The notes below the pieces were generated by a model. It saw only the letters and a program-made list of their open reading frames with translations, ran no database searches and was not told the DNA's origin. Source: Neisseriaceae bacterium (GTDB taxonomy: Bacteria; Pseudomonadota; Gammaproteobacteria; Burkholderiales; UBA11063). From it: a DNA stretch of 64,000 nt. Both the position numbers and the translations under genes were made by a program. Location of the stretch: positions 89,107-153,106 of the forward strand of contig RXJX01000009.1 of NCBI GenBank assembly GCA_003963245.1, read 5' to 3'. This document shows positions 10,160 through 18,650 of the stretch, piece by piece (the first letter of the stretch is position 1; each line of letters begins with the position of its first letter).

Positions 10160-10972
10160 TTAAGCACGCAATAATTCATTAATTGAAGTTTTGCTACGGG
10201 TTTTTGCATCCACCCGCTTAACGATAATTGCCGCATAAGTAGAATGACCACCATCTGCACTAGGTAAACTACCTGATACTACTACTGAATACGCCGGAAC
10301 ACGTCCATAATAAGTTTCACCAGTTGTTCGATCATAAATGCGCGTTGATTGGCTAATGAATACTCCCATGCTGATTACTGAGCCTTCCTCGACAATCACG
10401 CCCTCAACCACCTCAGAGCGAGCACCGATAAAGCAATTATCTTCAATAATTGTAGGATTAGCCTGTAGTGGTTCTAGTACACCACCAATACCAACACCAC
10501 CTGATAGATGAACATTTTTACCAATTTGTGCACATGAACCAACCGTAACCCAAGTATCAACCATCGTTGCTTCATCAACATATGCACCGATGTTGACATA
10601 ACTAGGCATTAAAATCGCATTTTTGGCAATATATGAGCCTTTACGCACCAAAGCCCCTGGCACGACCCGGAAACCACCATTAGCAAAATCTGCTTCGCTA
10701 TAGTTTTCAAATTTTAGCGGAACTTTATCATAGAATTTGGTAAAGCCAGCCTCAACCACTTGATTTTGATTAAGTCTAAATGAAAGTAAAACCGCTTTCT
10801 TCAGCCACTGATGAGTCACCCATTCACCATTGATTTTTTCAGCAACCCGTGCCTTACCGCTGTCAAGTAACTCAAGAGCGGCATCGACTGCTTGACGCAA
10901 CTGAGCATCGCTGCTGTCTAATTCTGGTAATTTATTAAACGCCGCTTCAATAATACTTTGTAACTGCTGCAT
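10160..10972 (-). CDS. dapD: Tetrahydrodipicolinate N-succinyltransferase
   Basis: 270 residues. Succinylates 2,3,4,5-tetrahydropyridine-2,6-dicarboxylate in the succinylase branch of lysine/meso-diaminopimelate synthesis. The C-terminal two thirds show the left-handed beta-helix hexapeptide repeats ([33 protein letters not shown]). I place the start at [12 protein letters not shown] (10972) because GGAG lies 8 nt upstream and E. coli DapD starts the same way; ATGs at 10990 and 10978 are in frame but lie before or too near the Shine-Dalgarno. First gene of a probable dapD-nudC unit. Confidence 0.95.
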   Translation of the reverse strand: MQQLQSIIEAAFNKLPELDSSDAQLRQAVDAALELLDSGKARVAEKINGEWVTHQWLKKAVLLSFRLNQNQVVEAGFTKFYDKVPLKFENYSEADFANGGFRVVPGALVRKGSYIAKNAILMPSYVNIGAYVDEATMVDTWVTVGSCAQIGKNVHLSGGVGIGGVLEPLQANPTIIEDNCFIGARSEVVEGVIVEEGSVISMGVFISQSTRIYDRTTGETYYGRVPAYSVVVSGSLPSADGGHSTYAAIIVKRVDAKTRSKTSINELLRA

Positions 10973-11112
10973 AGTCATGACTCCATCCAAAAATTTAATA
11001 CCGAATTATACCGCAGATGCTAGGGGATAACACATGTCTTATATGAAGATAGATTTAATTTTGGTAGTTTAATGTCGCAAACCTCGAGCTACTCATCGCA
11101 TCCACACTTAGA

Positions 11113-11733
11113 TTAAATATGATAAGCTGCTTTGGTCATAACTTTAGAACTTAAAGTCATTGCTTTCTTAATAGCTTCAGGTAATTCAGCAGCACCAAAA
11201 TCATGTGCCATATGTGCATGCTTAATCTCGTCTTCTTTCATCTGCTCTAAGATCGCCCTACTTTTATTGTCATGTGCAGGTAATTTTTCCAAATGATCCG
11301 CCAAATGCCCTTCAACTTGCTTTTCTGTTTCTTCAAGAAATCCAAGATTCCATTTATCCCCCAAAAGTCCAGCACTAATTCCAATAGCTAAACTTCCTGC
11401 ATAAAATAATGGATTAAGCAGACTCGTTTTACCACCCAATTCATGGATACGCTGCTCTGTCCAAGCCAGATGCTCAACTTCTTCATAAGCAGCATGAGCA
11501 AAGGCATCTTTATTGCTTTGATCACGAGCGGTAATTGCTTGTCCCTGATAAAGACCTTGAGCACAGATTTCACCGCAATGATTAATTCGCATTAAACCAA
11601 TAATATGCTTACGTTCTGCATCGCTAAATTCACCATCCTGAATGCTATTATCAGGATGCGGACGTTTGGATAAAGGTTTGTGGAATAAATTCTTAAAAAT
11701 TTTATCGACTTCTACGATTGCACGATCTAACAT
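11113..11733 (-). CDS. coq7: Coq7-type 2-nonaprenyl-3-methyl-6-methoxybenzoquinol hydroxylase
   Basis: 206-residue ferritin-like di-iron hydroxylase that performs the C6 hydroxylation in ubiquinone synthesis. The duplicated E...ExxH motifs are visible: MRINHCGEICAQGLYQGQA, YEEVEHLAWTEQRIHEL, EETEKQVEGHLADHLEKL and MKEDEIKHAHMAHDFGA. Length agrees with proteobacterial Coq7 (about 205-215). It implies aerobic respiration with ubiquinone. The gene is divergent from ppa across a 237-bp gap containing a structured element; no other ubiquinone gene is near. Confidence 0.95.
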   Translation of the reverse strand: MLDRAIVEVDKIFKNLFHKPLSKRPHPDNSIQDGEFSDAERKHIIGLMRINHCGEICAQGLYQGQAITARDQSNKDAFAHAAYEEVEHLAWTEQRIHELGGKTSLLNPLFYAGSLAIGISAGLLGDKWNLGFLEETEKQVEGHLADHLEKLPAHDNKSRAILEQMKEDEIKHAHMAHDFGAAELPEAIKKAMTLSSKVMTKAAYHI

Positions 11734-11813
11734 TTTACACCTACTCTTTTATTTTGTGCGCTCTCAAGAGCTTTTTTGTATAGACTAGAAGTATTTAACC
11801 CTTGAGCGCTAAG

Positions 11814-11877
11814 TGTCGAAAAAAAGATGAGGATGTGTACACAAATGTACATGACGAATCTTTTTTAAGTCACGACA
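11814..11877. repeat. Structured intergenic repeat, copy 6 (loop strands swapped)
   Basis: Lies between divergent coq7 and ppa. Perfect 9-bp inner stem AAAAAAGAT (11820-11828) / ATCTTTTTT (11858-11866), closed further out by TGTCG / CGACA. Inside are GAGGA (11829-11833), a TGTGTAC/GTACATG hairpin and GACGA (11853-11857). The same two loop motifs as in the other copies are present but on exchanged sides, which keeps the internal loop while flipping it. The A/T-flanked stem could also work as a bidirectional terminator. A further hairpin with GCGCTC/GAGCGC ends (11758-11809) lies just upstream. Confidence 0.55.
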
Positions 11878-11907
11878 AAGCACATGGTTTAAAGACGATT
11901 AGTATAT

Positions 11908-11937
11908 TTGCTTTTATGGATAATTCCAAGGTATAAT
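11908..11937 (+). promoter_or_regulatory. Probable sigma-70 promoter of ppa
   Basis: TTGCTT (11908-11913), an 18-nt spacer and TATAAT (11932-11937), located 33 nt before the ppa ATG. A Shine-Dalgarno AGGAG lies 6 nt before the start codon. Position and match to consensus make this one of the clearest promoters in the window. Confidence 0.6.
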
Positions 11938-11970
11938 TATACATCTTACAAACTTTTTTAGGAGTTCTTA

Positions 11971-12489
11971 ATGAATTTAAAAAATATTGAAATCGGTTCT
12001 GCTGAAGAATTTAACGTTATTATTGAAATCCCTGCTGGTGCTGCACCAGTAAAATACGAGATGAATAAGGAAGCTGGCGTATTATTTGTTGATCGCTTTG
12101 TTAGTACTGCGATGTCTTATCCTGCTAACTACGGCTTCATTCCAAATACTTTGTCTGAAGATGGAGATCCTGCCGATGTAGTTGTAATTACTCCATACCC
12201 AGTAGCACATGGCAGCATGATTAAATGCCGTCCACTAGGTGTATTACGCATGGAAGATGAAAGCGGTGTTGATGCGAAGATTATCGCAATTCCGACTAAA
12301 AAAGTTTGCGCGATGTATGCTGAAGTTGAAAAAATTGAAGATTTACCAGAGCTTCAAATCCAACAAATCGTTCATTTCTTTGAAAACTACAAAAAACTTG
12401 AAAAAGGTAAATGGGTGAAATTATCTGGTATTGAAGATGCTAAAGCAGCGATTAAAGAAGTTCAGGATTCAATTGATCGTTATAAATAA
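11971..12489 (+). CDS. ppa: Inorganic pyrophosphatase (family I)
   Basis: 172 residues. Hydrolyses pyrophosphate to two phosphates in the cytoplasm, pulling biosynthetic reactions forward. Family I features: [20 protein letters not shown] at residues ~14-33, [11 protein letters not shown], the signature [10 protein letters not shown] (Mg-binding aspartates) near 65-75, and KIIAIPTKK. The C-terminus [13 protein letters not shown] is typical of proteobacterial PPase. Monocistronic, with its own promoter and a strong terminator. Confidence 0.97.
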   Translation: MNLKNIEIGSAEEFNVIIEIPAGAAPVKYEMNKEAGVLFVDRFVSTAMSYPANYGFIPNTLSEDGDPADVVVITPYPVAHGSMIKCRPLGVLRMEDESGVDAKIIAIPTKKVCAMYAEVEKIEDLPELQIQQIVHFFENYKKLEKGKWVKLSGIEDAKAAIKEVQDSIDRYK

Positions 12490-12520
12490 ATATCTATAAA
12501 CTCAGATATTTGAATTAAAC

Positions 12521-12565
12521 AGCCCCTCAGCTATTTGACAGTAATTGAGGGGCTTAATTTTATTC
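12521..12565 (+). terminator. Rho-independent terminator of ppa
   Basis: Perfect 9-bp GC-rich stem AGCCCCTCA (12521-12529) / TGAGGGGCT (12546-12554), followed by TAATTTTATTCTT. Confidence 0.8.
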
Positions 12566-12589
12566 TTATAGTATATAGTTATAAGAACA

Positions 12590-12626
12590 ACAAGAAAAGC
12601 CTCTTACTAAACAGCAAGGGGCTTGG
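12590..12626 (-). terminator. Terminator of the GH18-like gene
   Basis: On the minus strand AAGCCCCTT pairs with AAGAGGCTT (plus 12616-12624 and 12597-12605; one G-T pair) and is followed by TTCTTGTTGTT. It lies 8 nt after the stop codon at 12633. Confidence 0.75.
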
Positions 12627-12632
12627 TTAAAT

Positions 12633-14489
12633 TTAATTTACTTGCTCTAGTGCACACGAATTATAAGTCGGGTTAACCATTACATTATAGGTATGTCCAG
12701 CCTCTAAAGTAGTAGTATTTAATGTACTTGCACACGGTTCTTGCTGAGTTTTACTTTTATTTTCATCACTATATTTATTAATATATAGTTTTGAAACTGT
12801 TATCGAATTTGCATTAACAAATAATAAATCTAAATTATTGCTATCAGTCACATATGAAGAAGTGTTTGGATCCTGTGATGATGCCAATGTTCCCCATGAT
12901 TTACTAGCTCCGGCAGCCAACGCAACTTCTTTACCTGTTGAGCTTAAACCGCCAAACTCATAATTACCACTACCAAAATTCAAGCTAACCGTTGCATAAG
13001 GATAGCTGCCAGTACCATCACCTGTGTTAGAAACCTGTAAGATAAAATATTTACCACTTGGAGTGCTGCCGCTCTCTGCTCCATAAATTATAGAACTGAA
13101 AGCTCCTTTATCTGCATAATCATCGCCATAATCTGTTGGATCGTAGTCAGTATTTAGTGACCACATCATAACACCATCAAAATATTTGTAATTCACAGTA
13201 TCAGCAATCATCTCATCAATACTGGTCTTAAACTGAGTCAAAATCGAGCTTTGATTATACGATGTACCAGGTGCTACACCAAACATATTCGCCGAACTAA
13301 ACGCACCACCAGCATTAGAAACTGTTCCAATTACTAAATTGGTTGCTTCAGGAATACATACACTTGTCGTGCTGCTGGCATAAGCAGAACAATCAGACTT
13401 AGTACTATTATTTAGCGCTTTTGCTGCAGCCTTATAAAATCCAACCTGACTTTCTGCATACCCATCGATTGTCCAATTTGGGGTATTATAAGTCTGAACA
13501 AAAACATAGTCAACATAACCACTTGCAATTGCTGGTGTAAAATTACTCTGACTAGAATTCGGTGAACCAGAAGTTAAGACCAAATTACTCGGATTACTGC
13601 TATCAACTGTACTGCCACTAGATAAATATATCTGCGGTGCAACACTCACTAGATAGCCTAAACCACTAAACCCTTTAGCAAGAGCTTTAATTTGATCTGC
13701 TGTAAATCCACCTTCAAGGTCTAAATCAACCCCGTTAATCTTAGCAGTAGATAACTGGCTATTATAACTTTCAATCTGAGCACTGATATTGCTAACAACT
13801 TTTGCTGTATCAGTCATATCACTAGCTGAACCAGTAGCACCACCGATACTTAAAAGGTTAACTGTGCCAGTAGATTCACTATTAAGTGCGTTCTTAATTA
13901 TCGTTAAATAGCTGCTATTAATTGATGAACTACTAGTATCTGCAAAGCCAAAGATTAATACATTAGCAGCTTTATAGCCACCAGATTGAATCAATGCTAC
14001 TGCACCTGAAGCAGACATATCAATATATGATGCTTTAATCATTGAGCCTTGTGCCACATTCACACTAGCCAAACCAACCACTGGAGAACCAGCCAAACCC
14101 GTTGCAACAATCTGTATTTGTCCAATGCCGTTACCAGCAGCTGACTGAATTTGCAATCTATCAACACCTACGGATTGCCTGCTTAATGTTGCTGAAGATA
14201 ATGGATTAGAGCTTACAGCCTTTAAACCAAGTTTATCTAGCGAAGTTGCTCCAGTCACGCTCACCTTTGTTGAAGCAATGTGATTTGTGTCTATATTCAA
14301 AATATTTGATGATAATTTAATCTTGGTTCCATCTGGTAGTTGAGCACTACCATCAGCTAAAAACTGAACCTGCGTAGTCGCCGGACTTGTTGGGATTGTA
14401 CCGCTACCGCCTGATGTACAACCAGCAATTGCAATACTGCCAATTAATCCAGCACCAACCAAAATATTACTGATAATTTGCTTTTTCAT
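12633..14489 (-). CDS. GH18 chitinase-like lipoprotein
   Basis: 618 residues with a lipoprotein signal (lipobox AIAGC, Cys24). Residues ~150-450 look like a glycoside hydrolase 18 barrel: LSIGGATGS (SxGG motif, 213-221) and NGVDLDLEGG at 252-261, which is the DxxDxDxE catalytic motif with the first Asp replaced by Asn but the D255, D257 and proton-donor E259 kept. VMMWSLNTDYD near 425 fits the end of the barrel. Residues ~30-140 and ~455-618 are beta-rich accessory regions; the last domain (YFILQVSNTGDG...) may bind carbohydrate. Family role: hydrolysis of chitin or related GlcNAc polymers. Divergent from the PAS/LuxR regulator at 14735, which may control it (inference). Confidence 0.78.
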   Translation of the reverse strand: MKKQIISNILVGAGLIGSIAIAGCTSGGSGTIPTSPATTQVQFLADGSAQLPDGTKIKLSSNILNIDTNHIASTKVSVTGATSLDKLGLKAVSSNPLSSATLSRQSVGVDRLQIQSAAGNGIGQIQIVATGLAGSPVVGLASVNVAQGSMIKASYIDMSASGAVALIQSGGYKAANVLIFGFADTSSSSINSSYLTIIKNALNSESTGTVNLLSIGGATGSASDMTDTAKVVSNISAQIESYNSQLSTAKINGVDLDLEGGFTADQIKALAKGFSGLGYLVSVAPQIYLSSGSTVDSSNPSNLVLTSGSPNSSQSNFTPAIASGYVDYVFVQTYNTPNWTIDGYAESQVGFYKAAAKALNNSTKSDCSAYASSTTSVCIPEATNLVIGTVSNAGGAFSSANMFGVAPGTSYNQSSILTQFKTSIDEMIADTVNYKYFDGVMMWSLNTDYDPTDYGDDYADKGAFSSIIYGAESGSTPSGKYFILQVSNTGDGTGSYPYATVSLNFGSGNYEFGGLSSTGKEVALAAGASKSWGTLASSQDPNTSSYVTDSNNLDLLFVNANSITVSKLYINKYSDENKSKTQQEPCASTLNTTTLEAGHTYNVMVNPTYNSCALEQVN

Positions 14490-14734
14490 TTATAATTCAC
14501 CTCAGAAAAGTTAAGAACCCGAACAATCCGAATTATAACGAAAGCAAAACAGATCAACAATCATCACTTTTGATGAGGTAAACCTAGATCCAACTAATCA
14601 ACCATAACATTGACTATCAAATATAAAGATACCCTAAAAGATGTAAATTGACTAAAAATCATTCCAATTTATATCCTAGCGAAACCCAAAATCACATATA
14701 ATAGTGATAATTAAAATAGTTATGTGAGAGAATT

Positions 14735-15532
14735 ATGCAAAATCCACCACTCATCTCTAGGACTAAAAATGATTACCTCAAAAATAAAATCATTTCCGAA
14801 TTTAACGTTCTGATTGACAAAGATATCTACTCTTTGATCATTAACCGCCAGCATCAAATAGAGATATGCACGAATAAGTCTGCGCAATCTGTAGGAATGG
14901 ATAGTTGGGAAGATTTAGTTGGATACAGTTTTAAAGAATTTGAAAATAAAAATATATTAGCCGAAATTTTTAAAGACTCATATTCGACGCTACTTAAAAA
15001 GGAAATCGACACATATGTGGGAAAACTCGTAACATTACAAGAAATAGTATTTAATTCTTGCAAAGTTGTTCAATTCATTGATATGCTGCCATATAATAAT
15101 CAATTTCTGACCTATATCACGACATATGCACCAGTTGTTAGCCCAGATGGCGAAGTAGTAGCCATCCAATCTTTCTCTATTCAAAGCTATGTATTAAGAT
15201 TTCAAGGGCACATCTCTTCGCCCAATGAAGTAGCAAAGCCTGATGAGTTAAATAACTTCACTAATCGCGAACTGGAAATTTTATTTTTACTAAGTAATGG
15301 CGCGACTCAAGACCAAATTGCGCAAATACTTAATATCTCTCGTGGAACAATTGCGGCAGTAGTCTCAAACCAACTCTGCCCCAAATTTAAAATCGCAGGT
15401 GCAAATACTCGCTTACTTACTGAGGCAGCAATTAAAGCAGGACTATACAAGCATATGCCACAGTCACTATGGCGTCCCTGCCTGATTGTTTTGAATTACG
15501 ACCTGCTTGGGATTTTCTCAGATAATAAATGA
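14735..15532 (+). CDS. PAS-LuxR-type transcriptional regulator
   Basis: 265 residues. The N-terminal half (~30-150) resembles a PAS sensor (YSLIINRQHQIEICTNKSA, ending YITTYAPVVSPDGEVVAIQSF). The C-terminus (~178-245) is a LuxR/GerE-type helix-turn-helix beginning FTNRELEILFLLSNGATQDQ, followed by IAQILNISRGTIAAVVSNQL. It is paralogous to the regulator at 17758: both have an LxxREALILF/LEILFLL start and an LYPKFN / LCPKFK segment after the recognition helix. Start ATG follows GAGAG. It shares a 245-bp divergent control region with the GH18-like gene and converges on hisIE with a 13-bp gap. Ligand unknown. Confidence 0.75.
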   Translation: MQNPPLISRTKNDYLKNKIISEFNVLIDKDIYSLIINRQHQIEICTNKSAQSVGMDSWEDLVGYSFKEFENKNILAEIFKDSYSTLLKKEIDTYVGKLVTLQEIVFNSCKVVQFIDMLPYNNQFLTYITTYAPVVSPDGEVVAIQSFSIQSYVLRFQGHISSPNEVAKPDELNNFTNRELEILFLLSNGATQDQIAQILNISRGTIAAVVSNQLCPKFKIAGANTRLLTEAAIKAGLYKHMPQSLWRPCLIVLNYDLLGIFSDNK

Positions 15533-15545
15533 TAATAATGCTTGG

Positions 15546-16175
15546 TTATGGACTTACGGTTTTATTACGATGACGCTCGGCAATTACTTCGGCAATATCA
15601 TCTAAACTCATGCCCTGAGCATGTAGTAGCACCAAGGAATGATAGATTAAATCGGTCATTTCACCCAAATATTCTTCACGCGTTTCAGCCAAAGCGGCAA
15701 TCACCACCTCAACCGCTTCTTCGCCCACTTTTTGTGCAACTTTGTTTAATCCGCGACTGATCAACTTATGTGTATAACTATTCTCAGTTGGATTGATAAT
15801 ACGTTCCTGAATAACTTCGTCCACCATGCCAATATGGCTTAAACCCGGCATTTTTTGCTCACTAAAGCAAGAAAGACTGCCAGTATGACAAGTTGGACCA
15901 CATGGTTTTGCCATTACCAAAATCGTATCTTGGTCACAATCAATGAAAATATCTCTCAATAATAAATAATTCTCACTGGTTTCGCCTTTTACCCACAGTC
16001 TTTGCTTGCTGCGGCTAAAGAAGGTTACTTTTTTGGTATTGATAGTCTCTTGCAATGCTTCTTGGTTCATATAACCCAACATCAGAACCTGTAATGTCGC
16101 ATGATCTTGCACCACTACAGGGATTAATCCATCTGGGCTTTTGTTAAAATCAATTTTGTTAATGTCATGTATCAT
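15546..16175 (-). CDS. hisIE: Bifunctional phosphoribosyl-AMP cyclohydrolase / phosphoribosyl-ATP pyrophosphatase
   Basis: Carries out histidine steps 2 and 3. Residues ~1-105 are HisI (PVVVQDHATLQVLMLGYMN, VTFFSRSKQRLWVKGETS, metal-binding DCDQD and CGPTCHTG). Residues ~115-200 are HisE (SYTHKLISRGLNKVAQKVGEEA, VEVVIAA). Start placed at 16175 (MIHDINKIDF) because AGGA lies just before it; the in-frame ATG at 16202 has no ribosome-binding site. Fusion of HisI and HisE is normal in gammaproteobacteria but most betaproteobacteria keep them separate. Last gene of the scattered GDCBHAF-IE series, about 6 kb from hisF. Confidence 0.95.
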   Translation of the reverse strand: MIHDINKIDFNKSPDGLIPVVVQDHATLQVLMLGYMNQEALQETINTKKVTFFSRSKQRLWVKGETSENYLLLRDIFIDCDQDTILVMAKPCGPTCHTGSLSCFSEQKMPGLSHIGMVDEVIQERIINPTENSYTHKLISRGLNKVAQKVGEEAVEVVIAALAETREEYLGEMTDLIYHSLVLLHAQGMSLDDIAEVIAERHRNKTVSP

Positions 16176-16478
16176 GTCATCTTTCTTTCCTAAATCAATC
16201 ATTAGTTAAAATTACACTACTAATATTTAAAGAATAAGCTCTCTAAAGCGAATATTTTGGATTATTATTTTGAGATATTTGATTCTTATTAATCCGTTCG
16301 TCATAACTACTTTTAAGTAAAATTTAGCTTGTGACAAAAACTAAAGATTTTCATAAATCGGATCTTTGCATATTAACAATTATCGTTATACCAGCAATTT
16401 TATCATATCTCACCTAGCACCTAATTGAATAAGCACTAAGCAAGAAACGCCTCCTATAAGCCCTCAATTGATTACTTG

Positions 16479-17411
16479 TTACTCACCATTAATTGAATTA
16501 AAGGTTTTAAAAATATTTTCAATAAACTCAGCAAAAACCTTGACTGCTTTATCATTATTATGAGGATGTCTGATACTATAGAATTTATTTTCACCAAAAG
16601 TATATTCTGGCAATACCGCTACCAATTCAACTCTCTCAGTTAAGAAATTTACTGCATATTTGGTTAAGGCGCAAATTGCCTCGTTAGATAGTATAAACTT
16701 AAGATGATGCAATGTGTTGTTAGTTAACAACCTTTCTGGCATGGGTAAAGTATACTCGACACCGCTCTCACCATGAGAAACTATAACATTTTTTGGTTTA
16801 GTAGTCCCGTCTATGTTTAACAAAGACAGATTAGAACCGGGTGTCAAATGCTGATGCAAATCCTCAATAGATTGAGGTATTCCATATTTGTCAGCATATT
16901 GCTTTGAACAGTAGAGCTTATAGCGAACTGTTGCTAAGTGTTTGACCAGATAATTCACCTGAGTTGGTAATAGGTTAGAAACAGCATAGTCAAACTCGGC
17001 TTTAATACTGTAACTCACGGATAAATTTATCTTTGGAAATTTTTTGACAAATTTTGGCAATTCCTCAGAAATAATATCGAAGGATAAGCTTGGTGGTAGT
17101 ATGACCCGTAACTTACCGCTTGGTTCTGATGTAATACCAAATTTATTATTAATCCGTTGATTTAAAGAATCGGTCATTGCATTAATTTGAGTTAAATCGT
17201 TTTTTATTTCGTTATACAAATCTCGCCCAGCATTACTTAACTCAAACATTCTGTTATCACGAATAATCAGTGTAACGCCAAGATTATCTTCCAAAGTCTT
17301 TATTTGCCGGCTAATTGTTGCAATACTGATATTAAGCTGTTTGGCAGCATTAGAAAAATTGCCTAGGTCAACAACTTTTATAAATAAGGATAAATCTTCT
17401 GCAGTATACAT
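16479..17411 (-). CDS. LysR-family transcriptional regulator
   Basis: 310 residues. N-terminal winged helix (~1-60) has the LysR pattern LSLFIKVVDLGNFSNAAKQL followed by NISIATISRQIKTLEDNLGV. Residues ~95-300 form the substrate-binding domain (LRVILPPSLSFDIISEELPK). The gene faces the plus-strand PAS/LuxR regulator at 17758 across a 346-bp gap, which is the usual LysR arrangement with a divergent target. The target could be that regulator or the lectin lipoprotein behind it; this is inference. No ligand can be deduced. Confidence 0.88.
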   Translation of the reverse strand: MYTAEDLSLFIKVVDLGNFSNAAKQLNISIATISRQIKTLEDNLGVTLIIRDNRMFELSNAGRDLYNEIKNDLTQINAMTDSLNQRINNKFGITSEPSGKLRVILPPSLSFDIISEELPKFVKKFPKINLSVSYSIKAEFDYAVSNLLPTQVNYLVKHLATVRYKLYCSKQYADKYGIPQSIEDLHQHLTPGSNLSLLNIDGTTKPKNVIVSHGESGVEYTLPMPERLLTNNTLHHLKFILSNEAICALTKYAVNFLTERVELVAVLPEYTFGENKFYSIRHPHNNDKAVKVFAEFIENIFKTFNSINGE

Positions 17412-17757
17412 CTACAACGTCCATAACAATTCAATGCTAAATTGTACAGTATATAGACTATTTAACGGCTTTTAAAATTAATGAATTTTAACTCGTTACC
17501 ATCCACCAAAAGTGTAAAGTAATCTTTTCACAATTGTAAAACAACGAACTCATCAAACTATGGAATAATACGGTTGAAATTACAATAACCAAAGGTTACC
17601 TGACTTTCTTGAATCAATTAACAGACACAGGACGCCTCTCTGGTAAACATAGAAAATTTACTCAAATTGGTATAGATTGGCATACTTGCTACAGCCTCAT
17701 TGATTTTTAATCAATCACGGCAGCATAGCAATCAAATAATTTTCTGGAGGTTACAAA
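17412..17757. other. Divergent intergenic region between LysR and PAS/LuxR regulators
   Basis: 346 bp with no gene-like frame. It must hold promoters for both flanking regulators. Visible: TATATAGACTATTT near 17452, in line for the LysR leader, a small hairpin TTGATT-ttt-AATCAA at 17699-17713, and a strong Shine-Dalgarno GGAGG 7 nt before the ATG at 17758. Nothing else recognisable. Confidence 0.4.
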
Positions 17758-18489
17758 ATGTATCATCAAAAATATTTAAAAGACATTAGTACATTCTTAC
17801 AGCAAACTGAAGCTAACAGCCTTAATCAACTTTGTGATACTAGTTTTCAGTTTAAGTTTATAGGTGATGGCGTTGCTAAAACTTTAGGTATTGCACATAA
17901 GCACGCAATTGGTAAACAATTAAGAGATGTTTCCAGTCCTTTGGAAAGCCTAACCGATAATCTGGCACAACTGCACTTAAAACTACTAGCATCAAAACAG
18001 GATGCAACAGAATATTTGGTACTCTTACCTTGTGCGGCTGAAACTAAGCTAATTTTCAATCAGGTGCAAAAACTTTATGTTAATAATGAAGTTAGTGGAA
18101 TTTATATCAAGTCTCAGCTAAGTAATTACTTCCTGTTTCAGGATATGTTAAAACGACTTCCGAAAAATATAAATCCTAAAAAAGCAAATATTATTAACCT
18201 ACAGACAACCTGCCGTGCAAATCAAGTTAACCTTAATGACCGAGAGGCACTAATCTTATTTATGATTATTATTGGAAAGCCTGATAAACAAATAGCGGCT
18301 CTTGTATCTCAAGCTACGTTAACAACTATCTCTACAAGTGGCATAACTCAAGTCGTAATCCGTAATCTCTATCCCAAATTTAATGTTCACTCTCGCACTG
18401 ATCTGATTTCTAAAGCACATGCGACGGGTTATCTAAATATAATTCCAAATTTGTTAATGGCGAATCTAGGTTTGCTCAGCCTACTCTAG
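17758..18489 (+). CDS. PAS-LuxR-like transcriptional regulator (paralogue)
   Basis: 243 residues. An N-terminal sensor region (~15-130) has FKFIGDGVAKTLGIAHKHAI, resembling a PAS core. The C-terminal ~70 residues align with the HTH of the regulator at 14735 (LNDREALILFMIIIGKPDKQ, then IAALVSQATLTTISTSGI, IRNLYPKFNVHSRTDLISKA). The recognition-helix region is less canonical (TLTTISTSGITQ) than in classic LuxR proteins. It sits 161 bp upstream of, and co-directional with, the large lectin lipoprotein at 18651, its plausible target. GGAGG precedes the ATG. Confidence 0.65.
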   Translation: MYHQKYLKDISTFLQQTEANSLNQLCDTSFQFKFIGDGVAKTLGIAHKHAIGKQLRDVSSPLESLTDNLAQLHLKLLASKQDATEYLVLLPCAAETKLIFNQVQKLYVNNEVSGIYIKSQLSNYFLFQDMLKRLPKNINPKKANIINLQTTCRANQVNLNDREALILFMIIIGKPDKQIAALVSQATLTTISTSGITQVVIRNLYPKFNVHSRTDLISKAHATGYLNIIPNLLMANLGLLSLL

Positions 18490-18650
18490 TGGATATATCT
18501 CACATAATTCATAAATAATTGCTACAGTATAAAGCCATTTGTCATTTTAAATGACAGATAGTTTGCAGGATTTAATTCATAATCTGCCCTGCAAAGTAAT
18601 AATCCAAGTGAATGATTGTACTAGCAACTATTTTATAAAGGAATTATCAA

